This document shows, one piece after another, positions 1 to 10,900 of a DNA stretch of 64,000 nucleotides. How positions within the stretch are numbered: the stretch's first letter is position 1; each line of letters opens with the position of its first letter. The translations under genes were made by a program, and so were the position numbers. The notes beneath the pieces were generated by a model. The model worked only from the letters and a program-made list of their open reading frames with translations. It searched no databases and was not told the DNA's origin. This stretch comes from Blastobasis lacticolella (Eukaryota; Arthropoda; Insecta; Lepidoptera; Blastobasidae): the NCBI GenBank assembly GCA_905147135.1, contig LR990043.1, positions 8,281,057-8,345,056 of the forward strand. The letters are read 5' to 3'.

Positions 1-810
1 CAGCTCCGTATCCCATTTTGGTCTCAGTTAGGATGTTCGAATTAAACAATCACAAAAAGGAGCTTTCAAATTCAATCCAAGTTTGCCTAGGTAAACTGCC
101 ACTTGGAATCCACGAGAGTGTATTGGATAACATTTCAAATTCGGTCCCGTCCGAATAAATAAAACATAATAAAAAGTTAACCAGAACATTAGGAATATTA
201 CTGACCCTGTGTACCACACACACACAGGGTACAAACGCTATCACTTTTAAGGATGATAATATTAATACCACCTCAAATAGCATTAAAATCATAATTAGTT
301 ACAACATTAGGGTCAGGTCGCTAGTATCCAGGGCTCTTTCGTACCTAATTTACGCATAACCCCTTCCATCACACTCGAGGAGTATCTGATTAGAATCGAG
401 CAACTCGGTTACTGGCACATACTAAGTATCTCTTTCTGTCGTGCAAAACACACCATAAACAAGTCACGGACAAACCATTAGCCAATGGATTGGCAGGGTG
501 ATGACAGAGAGCAGTGTGTCATGGGTCCATGTGCTGTGGCTCGGTGTGCCCGGCGTCCGGTGTCCGGCGCTGGGCCGGCGGTGTCTCCGCGTTGGGGCCC
601 GCAATGCGGCGGCCGCAAGGACCAGCACATCGCGTTTTCGCCAGATATTATATCAGGCCGATCGCTGATGTCGGCCGATTTGTTAAACCCGTTTGCTTTC
701 TTAATAATGAATTAACCACAGTTTCCATTATGTAATATGTTTCATTTACGGTTGATACCGTATAATTAATATATTGTTTAAAATTTGCAAAACTTCCCTC
801 TCCAAACATC

Positions 811-925
811 TACGTTGTGAATTAACTTATATCTGAAGAATGAAGCGACGAAATATAATATATGATCAAACGAACTTCGCGAAGTTCGATCGATATTATA
901 TGAGTCGCTTCATTCGAAGATATAA
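811..925. repeat. Palindromic foldback element, copy 1
   Basis: A direct-repeat flank TACGTTGTGAATTAACTTAT leads into an interrupted palindrome (about 827-925). The palindrome is centred on the perfect 18-mer CGAACTTCGCGAAGTTCG at 871-888. The arms pair from TTATATCT to AGATATAA with a few indels. It resembles a MITE or foldback remnant. See copy 2 at 1105-1190. Confidence 0.8.
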
Positions 926-1104
926 CACCCGCCCGCCCATATTCCCAGGCGTGGGGAAGTTTCGCATAGCATCTCTAAAAAGAATGACGTAAAAATGGCG
1001 GCTGGCGGTATCGATACGTAGGATCGAAAAAAAAATGATCGATTGAAAACAAATCGATTTTACTTTAAATAAACGTGCGAAGCTACCTTGTAGGCTAAAG
1101 GGAC

Positions 1105-1190
1105 TACGTTGTGAATTAACTTATATCTTCGAATGAAGCGACTCATATAATATCGATCGAACTTCGCGAAGTTCGTTTGATCATATATAA
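1105..1190. repeat. Palindromic foldback element, copy 2, with inverted core
   Basis: It has the same left flank as copy 1 (TACGTTGTGAATTAACTTAT), but the following core equals the reverse complement of copy 1's core. The same 18-mer centre lies at 1158-1175. The right end (TTTGATCATATATAATAAAC) matches copy 1's left inner arm read backwards. Confidence 0.8.
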
Positions 1191-1192
1191 TA

Positions 1193-1282
1193 AACTTAGG
1201 ACCTGTTACTTAAGCTGATAAGTTCCAGATATCTTATTTGACAGATATCTAGCAATAAAACGGTTTTTATCAGACCTAAGTT
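1193..1282. mobile_element. Short MITE-like foldback with AACTTAGG ends
   Basis: Begins AACTTAGGACCTG and ends CAGACCTAAGTT, imperfect terminal inverted repeats. An inner CTGATAAG...TTATCAG pair and an AGATATCT hairpin lie inside. No transposase; size about 90 bp. Confidence 0.6.
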
Positions 1283-1643
1283 GCCGGTGGCGCCCATTGA
1301 TAAACAAAATATGTTGTGGATACAAAATATGTTGGTACACTGATCAGATTTTTTTCTATTTAGTACAGTCATATCTTTTACACGTCAAAGTGAGTATCGT
1401 AAATTTTAGTAATACGAACTTAAAACTAAAAATTTATATTTCTCCCCGTTTTCACCGCTCCCTATCATCAGGGAGCTCGATATTCGCATTTTAACCCCGG
1501 CGCAAAAACACAAGTTGTTTTAAGTATGTTTCATTAAAATCGATTCAATCGTTTGATAAATATTTAACTACGTATATTGCTCCGACATCTGTAGGTCATT
1601 ATTGCCGAATTTTACTCGTCCTAACAATCCTCTCCTCCCCCAG

Positions 1644-1943
1644 TACGAAGAGCTCGAGTCTCTATACTCTTCCGTGAGCAAATACGCGTTCGAAGGCCTC
1701 GCCGCGTACGAGAAGTCCGCGGCGGGCGGCGCGGCCGGGACGGCCGGGAACGCGGGCAACGCCGCGCTGCTGGGGCCTCTAATGATGCTCAAGGCCTGCT
1801 GCGCGTCCAACCCTTCGTACGTGGACAGGCTGCTGTTGCCGCTGATGAGGGTGCTGCACCGGATGGTGAAGGACCACGTGGCGGCGGCCGCGGCGGCGGC
1901 GGCGGCCGCCACGCCGGTGGAGGCCACGCAGGCGGATCTCTTG
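1644..1943 (+). CDS. Nipped-A: Nipped-A exon 1 in window (residues 1-100)
   Basis: Acceptor CCCCCAG precedes TACGAAGAG; donor is TTG|GTGAGT; phase 0 at both ends. It encodes HEAT-type helices (YEELESLYSSV, SNPSYVDRLLLPLMRVLHRMVK). Two low-complexity stretches look expanded relative to the vertebrate protein: an Ala/Gly run near residues 24-37 and a ten-alanine run near residues 80-89, both in GC-rich codons. The ATG at 1602 is intronic read-through, not a start. The next intron (549 bp) holds a duplicated 74-bp repeat around a dispersed-repeat insert. Confidence 0.93.
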
Positions 1944-4900
1944 GTGAGTGGGTGATGTGTGATGAGTGTGATGATGAGTTTTTTTATTGCTTTGATTGAA
2001 TTATTTTTATTATACTCTGCACAAAACACATTAGAAACACAATACAAAGTACAAAGGCGAGGTTATCCCTAAAAGAGGTATCCAGACAACATCACATAAT
2101 TCAACATTACATAAGGAATACATACATATAACATAGTATACAACAAAGTTGCTTTTCGCCGTCTGTCCGTGTGTATATATGTACGCTTAGATCTTTAAAA
2201 CTATCCAACGGATTTTAATGCGGTAAATGCAAAGTACAAAGGCGAGGTTATCCCTAAAAGAGATCTCTAGACAACATCACGTAATTCAACATTACATAAG
2301 GAATTTCAAATTAAAATAATTTTTGAATATATTTATAAATAAACAAGATAGTTGAAATTCTAAATTTGACACAGCGAAATGTCGGCCTGTGACGTCACCG
2401 ACCGCTGTTGGCATATAAATGCAATAAACTCTTGTTTTGTGAGCAAAGTATCTTGCAAGAGCTAAGTTTTATTGTATTTTCTTTTTTTTCAGATATTAGC
2501 ATTGGACCTATTGAAAGGAAGAGTATCTATAATGCATAACGACACTCGCAAGACGTTTATTGGAACTGTATTAGTCGGTCTGATAGAGAAAACTACGGAC
2601 GCAAAGGTATGTTACGAATTTCTTACAATTAAAACCTCATAAAAATATATCGTCACAGGGCCCTAAACTGTTCAGCCACTCTCCGGATCCTAGTGGAAGA
2701 CATTCGTGAACCACGCTTCGCAAACTATATTAGGAGGTTACACATAACGAGTAGCGAGCTCGTTGCGATGATGAAGTTCGACTAGCCTCAAAGTACATAA
2801 CGGTCACCCATCCAGTTCCTGGACATTGCGAGCATGTTATCATTCTTGCTAGCACGCTGCCTAGCTCAGTGCTGCTGTCAAACAAATATAAGTTAGTTTT
2901 AAATATTACCACATGTAAATGTCGCAGCCAAGTGGTTAAATTAGCCGGTTAATTAAACGGCTAGCTATTTAAGCAGTTATTTAATTGAAAATTGGCCAAA
3001 TTCATGAACTTTGAATGTAAAGTCAAATGAACGATATTGCCTTGAGTTTACGGAGCTCTTCCATTCATTGTCATAATGCTAACCTAAACTAACCGAATAG
3101 AAACCTAATGCAAACTATTATTATACTTTGTAGTTATTGTGGGTAGGTTAGCATTGGAACAATATGTGGAAGAGCTGCGTAAACTCGAGGCAATATCGTT
3201 CTTTCAACATCACTTTAAAATCTTATGAAACTGGCAAATTTTCAACTAAATAATTGCTCAAAAAGCTAGCCGTTTAGTTAACCGGCTAATTTAACCATAT
3301 GGCTGCGACATAAATACCGTCACATGTGGGTATAACAGCGCAATTACAGGCATGCATTTCATCTTAGTTCTCACAGTGAACAATGCACCTGCGCAAATGC
3401 ATGAATCGTAGATGTTATGAGCAACAGTTACCGCTTACTGCGGCTGTCTGCTCCTTTATCACTGCGTAGTATAAAATAAATAAAACAATTCTCACAAATG
3501 TCCTTCTCAATCTCTAATCTTTATCTGTTATACGACGCGAGGCGCTACCAATTAATTGATCCTTCAATATAATAATATGACTTCACTAACACCAATGTGG
3601 TTGTCCAGGTAATGAAAGCCATAATCCGTATGGTCGAGGAGTGGGTGAAGTGTCGTGCGCCGGTGGGTGCCGCGGGGACGAGCACCGCGGGCCCCGCGCC
3701 CTCTCTGCGAGAGAAATCCATACTACTGGTCAAACTCATGCAGTACGTCGAGAAGCGCTTCCCAGAAGACACCGACCTCAATGCCCAGTTTTTGGAGCTC
3801 ATCAACTATGTGTACAGGTTAGTTTTGCTGGTCTTTATAGCCTTACTTTCTACACTAGAGTGCCTTTGACCTGTTATTACTTATCTCTGTTGTTCCCGCG
3901 TAAATATAATGCATCACGTCGCTCAGGTTCACGTACTTGAATCGGTGCGCGCGTGATGCAACATATTTACCCGGGAGCAACAGGACCGCATTTTATTCGT
4001 ACTATACTTTTTTTTGTACTTATCATAATGTCAATTCCGGCTTCTGTCAGGGACTGTCGCTTTTTTGCTCTTTCCCTTCCACTTCTCCCGGTCTTCAGTC
4101 AATATCCTCATGTCATAAGCCGGTAGCTCTCGCGTCCGATTCGACAATGTGAATTGATCGCTTCTTGGGTCTCCCGCGAGACCTCTTTTCTTACTACAAT
4201 GATAGAATTGAGTACACAACAACCCGGCTTTACGCTATAAGTGTACGCTTGTTTTTTGAAGGTCCCAATGTGGTACTGGCTCCGGTGTCCGCTACAAAGC
4301 TCGCGCCACGAGAGAGCATTTGTTTCCTTGTCTCAATACTAAGATGAAAGAGATAGCAAAATCTATGTCGCGCAATTTCTCGCTTATCGCGCGCGAGAGC
4401 AACATTTGCTAGCCCTACAGGTATACCGCTGCTGGAAGATCATTCCCCAGAATGTCGAACGCGGCAGCAAGTTTTTGAAAAGCGTGCTTTACAAACGATA
4501 ATCTGAACTCCTCCCCTTTCCCGCAGAGACGAGGATCTTAAGGTCTCGGAGCTATCTAGCAAGCTCGAGCCAGCGTTCTTGGCCGGTCTCCGCTGCGCGC
4601 AGCCACATATAAGAGCCAAGTTCTTCGAAAGCTACGACCAGAGTGTGAAGCGACGCGTCTTCGATAGACTACTGTATATCGTGTGCTCGCAGAACTGGGA
4701 GCATATCGGGCAGCACTATTGGATCAAGCAGTGCTTGGAGCTGCTGCTTGTCACCTGTGTGCCCAGTGAGTATCCTTATAGTCGTTTTAAATATATAGAG
4801 CTTGTATGATGTTTTTAAAGATGTTTTTGATCACATACGAAAACACACACACTCACGGCCGTATCCCACAAGGGTTGGCAGAGACTATTATTCAATATAG

Positions 4901-7900
4901 CTGTAAAAGGGAAAACGATGGTTGACTTGCTCTGGTGTGTTTATCTATACATAGTATACAACAAAGTTGCTTACCGCCGTCTGTCCGTGTGTATATATGT
5001 GCGCTTAGATCTATAAAACTATGAAACGGATTTTAATGCGGTTTTCAACAATAGATGGAGTGATTCTAAATAGTAAAGTATTTGCACGCGAATTAAGTCG
5101 CGTCAAGTCCACTAATTCACTTTAAAATAATTAAGTGTATTAGTATATTGAAACTTTTTAACAACGTTGAACCTTAGGCAATAATATTATCTCATACATT
5201 TAAGTCGTGACTCACACTAGCTGTGCAAAGGTCCTTTAAATTGTCTCATGACGACTGATCTATGGCTTAACGTATCCTCCGGAGCACGGAACCCAAACAT
5301 AATGTCTTATCATACAAAACCTATTAGTGTTGGGTCCCTACTGGGATTCAAGTGTGGGACGCCCGCTTACAAGGCGGATGCTTTAATTCGGATTATATTG
5401 CTTGTTTTTGCAAATTAAAAACTTATTAATTAAATTATATTTTATTTTTTACCCATCAGATACCCAGATCCGCCTGTCAAACCCGAAGTATCTGCTGCCA
5501 AGCATATCAGCAGTCATCAACTGGGCAGACAGCGAGGAGCGCAAGTCTTTCGCAGTCTTCGCTACTGTGAAGGAAGAGTCTACGGAAGGATTTAGCGACT
5601 CTCTGGACCCAGACAAAGAAGACGTGCTCGACATGGATCTGGATTCGAGCTCTACGCCCAAGGAGGACGCGCCCAAAGCCGCGCCCAATAGGTGAGACAT
5701 TTTGTTTAGTTGTAGATTTGAGTTGGCTTCTCCAAAAATGTTATAAAAGAACATTTCACTCCGTTCTCAATTTCATGAAATGATTTACTGATGACCTATT
5801 TGGCAACAAGCAAGTAAAGAAGAAAATTAAAATTCGTAATTTGTACATAATTATTTAACACTTTGTGTTGTCACTTCATGATAAAACTCCATTATTATGA
5901 ATTAAATCATTTTTTGTACACTAGTTCCACTTTACACATACACATAATTATTATTCATAAAAATACATGAACATTTTATGCTACATTTTCATATAACTTC
6001 TTAGGACACAATCTCGATTGTGGACATTACATATCCGTTATTTGATCCAGATTGTGTTGCTAGTAAATGGTTGAGAATTTGAAAAAGAACATAAAGCGAA
6101 AGTTGTAGAGTATTTATAAGATTTAATTTAGTTAGTTATAGACCATATTTCCGTACACAAAAAACAGTTCTTTTCGCGCCCTGTCTCACCAGAAGCTCGC
6201 GGCCCACGGTTAGGGACTTTTAGTTAGTTGTACCTGGAGGCCACCTCCACCACTTAAAACAATAACTCAGACTACACGATTTATTGCATTTATTTTTCCT
6301 TTCCTGACTTAGTTACGCAGTTCTGTTCTGTTCACTTAGTTCCTGACGCAGAGGATATTTAGGTTTCAATTCGGTTTGTGTTGTGCCTAAGCGCCGTCAA
6401 CTCGGCGCATAACGATATGCCCAGGTTATCTTTAACCGTTCGCGTAATGCGCATGGGATGCTTGGGCTTTTCTGAAAACCAGAGCTGTAACCGGCATGAG
6501 CCCTCACAGCATTACGCTGAGACTGGTCCATTTCGGTTTCCGTAACATCACTGCTGGTCTTACATAATTTCCAATAATTATAATTAACTGTACTCGCCTT
6601 AGGTTAAGAATGTAATATGGAACCGACTAAATTGCCGTCTATGTCTATCTCGATCTGCCGAATTTGATGATCAGCCTCCAACACATATTTATTTATTTAT
6701 TGTTTTTATCCTTCTTTCAATTGCCATCTGTCTTTTTTAATCCTTTCGACATTTATCAGTTAGTTACAACACATATAAAGCACACTTGTTTCCCGGCCTC
6801 CAGACAGCGCACCCTAAACAACATGGTGGCGAAGCAGGCGGAGTTCCTGGAGCTGGCGCGGCGCGTACGCACACATCAGCTGGTGGCGGCCGCCGCGCAG
6901 CTCGCGCACATGGACGACGCGCTCGCGCACCACGTCTGGCTGCGGCTGTTCCCCTCGCTCTGGGGCAACATGGACGAGCGACAGCTGGTGGTGAGTGTTG
7001 GGCTACAGCCGTGCCGCCGCCATCTTGATGCAATCGAGTTGTGACCAATCGCAGTACCACACACGGCGTCAGCTACAGCTGCGGATGAATGCTCGGAGTT
7101 GGCAGTAAATGGGTGTGGGTGGCTGTCACCTCGCTTGATTGTCGCTGCTCCTCAGCCCGCTTTTGTTTTTATCTGTTACCAAACTAAAAAAATCTTTGTA
7201 ATATATTTTACTAGGAATTTTCGAACAATTAAATCACACTACTGGCTAATTCTATCGACTAGCACAATCAAAATATAGTGCAAAACTTAATTGATAATTG
7301 CTTGTCCGGCAGTTGATTATGAACGAGATAGTGCCGTTCATAATATCCGGCATCCACGTGATCCAGCGCGACCAGCCCCTCAGTGCGTTGAACACCTTCA
7401 TCGAATCGCTGGCGCGGTGCAATCCACCCGTTCCCATCAAGCCGTGAGTACTTGTGAAATTCCACTAGACGGAGCTCAATATATTCAAAAGCTTGAACAG
7501 AAATAATTGCTCATACTTGACCTATATCATCATCATCATCATCATATCAGCCGAAAAATACCCACTGCTGGGTATAGGCCTCCCTCAGAGATCTCACTCA
7601 CGTTTATTTCTAGCTTTATTATATTTATATTACTTATTTTCAGTTATCTATCTATTTATCTGTACTGTTATCTCTGGTTCGGCTATAATTGCATAAACGG
7701 TTCCCCTCCTCCATCTTGTTTAGTAGCTTCTCTTGCACCGCCTTACTTTTTCTTTATCCTTTATCTCCTGGTTGACTGATAGATAAGGCTATTTTAGCTT
7801 TAAGTCCGCCTTTGTACTATTTTGTACATGAAGATTTAATAAATAATAAAAATAATAATAATAATAAAAATAATAATAATAATAAATAATCGTGGACAAA

Positions 7901-10900
7901 TTCACACAGCGCCATCTAGCCCCAAACTAAGCAAAGCTTGTACTATGGGTGCTAGATAACTGATATGCTACTTATATACTTTTTTAAATACATACTTATT
8001 ATACATAAGTACTACACCCAGACCCGTAACAGAAATTAAAATTCATCATTTCAATTTCTGCCCGGCTGGGAATCGAACCCGGGACCTCTTGCGTGGTTGA
8101 CTGGCATGTTGACCACTGAACCACTCAGGTCGTCGAAAAATAAATAAAAAATAAAAAAAAGATCTCGACAAAGACCGGTCCTGTGCCTCCCGCACACAGC
8201 TGGTACCATGTGATCTTTACCAGGTCGAATCTATATATCAGAATGAATTATTTTATTAATTTAATTAAACTATTCACCCGTTTATCATTTCTGTTACTAC
8301 GCAAGCATGAAACTGATAGTAATTTTTGTTTAAAATAAAATGTTCTTCCTGTAGACCGATGATGAAATACCTCGGGAAAACCCACAATCTATGGCATCGT
8401 ATGACCTTGAACCTCGAGCAAATGGCCATCGACCAGGCCAGCGGGCGCACGCAGCGCGACACACAAGAAGTATACGACTACGAAACTGATTCCACTACGC
8501 CAACGGTAAGTAATGGTAGATGAAGGCTCGTCACAGTACAAACTAAAAGATATAAAAAATTACACGCGTTTTCAGCATTCTTGTAGCAAAGTTTCTAGAG
8601 CCATCTGACCAACAATAGGCTAATAACGTTTTTATATTCTTGTTATCGAGTCGATGGACTAAACTCTGACTTATACTTTATTCGCCCAGTATTCGGCGAC
8701 GCATACAGCGTTTGAACTGGCCTCGAACAAGTCCTCCATGGTATAAGTTTTAGGGCACGCCGAGCATGGAACGAGGTGGTCCATAGTTTGCGGAGATATG
8801 CCATATTTTTATATTAAACGACAAACAGAAAAGCGGGCCACCTGATGAAAAGTGGTCACCAGCGTCTTTGGACATCACCAATGCGTTGCCCACCTCTAAA
8901 GAGACCTCTAATATACCTCCTCAACAATCCCACATCATAGACTGGAAACACTACCTTCAATGGTCAACATGCCGCGCAAGACGTCCCGGGTTCGATTCCC
9001 GGTTGGGCAGAAATTGAAATGATGAATTTTAATTTCTGTTACGGGTCTGGGTGTTCTATGTATTTAAAAGTATTTAAGTAGTATATCAGTTATCTAGCAC
9101 CCATAGTACAAGCTTTGCTTAGTTTGGGGGTGTGTGAATTTGTACACGATTTTCTTTTTCTACCCTAAAACTTATCAATATTTTTTCCAGGAAATTATGG
9201 ATTCATTGAGTGACATGTACGAATTACTACACGAGGAAGACATGTGGTCCGGTCTCTGGCTAAAGCACGCGCGTTACCGCGAGACTAACGTCGCTATCGC
9301 GTATGAACAGCAAGGCTTTTACGAGCAAGCCCAGGTAAGATCAAACTGTTAATTCGACATTATGTAGCGAGCTACAGAGATTGGAAGCTTGAACTCTAAA
9401 ATACGTTTGGATGTGCTTCATCACAAAAGTGACTATCTATTTGCTATATATAAAGAAAATACTCAGTCCGCGCCATTGAGTTTTAACGTTATATCATAAC
9501 CTACAATTAAACGTTCATTCATTCCCTGTAACAAAGATAGTACAATACAGTGACAAAGATCTTTAGTGATATTTATTTCTAATTATTTATTTATTATTAA
9601 TTACTATTCTATTAATGTATGATGTTTCTAATTGGCCTCTCCTCATCCCAGGCTGCATACGACGTGGCGATGGCAAAGTTGAAGCAGGAGTACGCCGCCA
9701 ATCCGTCCTCCTATACTATGCACAAAGAGTGTACGCTATGGACCACACACTGGACCAAATGCGCCAAGGAGCTGAACCAATGGGACTCTTTGCTGGACCT
9801 GGGGCTTACCAGGAACGCCCGGGATCCGTATCTGATCCTGGAGAGCTCTTGGAGGAACCCCAACTGGCCCACGATGAAAGATGCACTTGCTGAAGTGGAG
9901 TATAACTGTCCGAAGGAATCAGGTGAGTTTCGATTTATATGTATATATTTTGTTATATAATTTTACCAAAAATTTTGAAGAAACGTTTCTTGCGTAGTAA
10001 TTATTGTATTCTAAAGCTTTAAAGCATTTTTATTGTTATAAACAAGTCAACGTACAAGTACATAGATTCGAGCCAATACAATGCAATGACGTTAGCAACG
10101 TCACACAACAACGGTACACCACTACAGATAAGCCCTGTCATTGGCTGGAATTGGGGACTTGACTAGATTCAATATAAATTATGAAACTAAGTTATCATTA
10201 AAGAGCTTCAAGTAGAACCAACATACAAGAAAATAAATGAAATCTTAATATTTATAATTTTTTAATCAAGTAAATTGTTAAAAAGGAGACGTATTTGTAC
10301 AATGACATCATAGTTTAAAGCGTCATACAAATTTTATAGAAGTGATCCGTTTTGACAGATCATAAAGAGATGCTGATTTGACCTTAACGCCCAATTTCGA
10401 AACGCTTGTCAATGTTAATCATCGATTTAAACTCTTTCCATCTCTGTCTACATCTCACCACAGATAAGGATAGCGAATTTTAATTGATGATTAACAATAG
10501 TTAAACGTATGGGAAACTGGCCGTTAGTCAAGTTGCGAATCGAGCCGTTATTTTAGTATTTTGAGATTGGACTCTGTTTGCTTCCAAATCATTGGTCACT
10601 CCAATTTCTTCAGAAACATCCACATTCCTTATTTATTTAATTTATCATGGCACTTTTAGAAATAATATTTTAAATACGTCTCCGCTACACAGCGCTGTCG
10701 CGAGGCAGCACTGGCAGGGTCGCCATGCAATGTGGCGCTTACGGGATGTATTGAATGATACTCAATGTCTTAGGTTCAGACGTATATTGGATTCAATTAC
10801 TTAGCCTAACTTACTTATATATACCCTAAGTGCGGGGTGAGGCGTGCACTACACACTACAGGACCTCCATCGCACTAAACGGTGCGCCTCTCTCTGATGA

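Larger units (their letters stand above)
1..1643 (+). other. Nipped-A intron 5' of the first visible exon
   Basis: No exon was found here. Bases 500-680 are GC-rich with short open frames but no TRRAP similarity that I recognise. The rest is AT-rich and carries the two palindromic elements and a small foldback, listed separately. The upstream splice donor lies outside the window. Confidence 0.7.

Noticed and set aside
1602..1643. ATG-led start for the first visible exon (MPNFTRPNN...)
   Set aside because: The acceptor CCCCCAG at 1643 and homology starting at YEELE show that this ATG is in the intron; the gene begins upstream of the window.
2795..2870. Possible 5S rRNA-like fragment (ACGGTCACCCATCCAGTTCC)
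   Set aside because: Only about 15 bases resemble the antisense 5S control region; the rest diverges and no complete 5S gene or SINE3 structure can be traced.
6764..7060. Open frames on both strands across the GC-rich exon at 6804
   Set aside because: The + strand Nipped-A frame has clear homology; the others are Arg/Ala/Pro shadows of high GC content.
7835..7890. (AAT)n array considered as a CRISPR-like or satellite array
   Set aside because: A simple LINE-tail microsatellite; there are no spacers and the host is a eukaryote.
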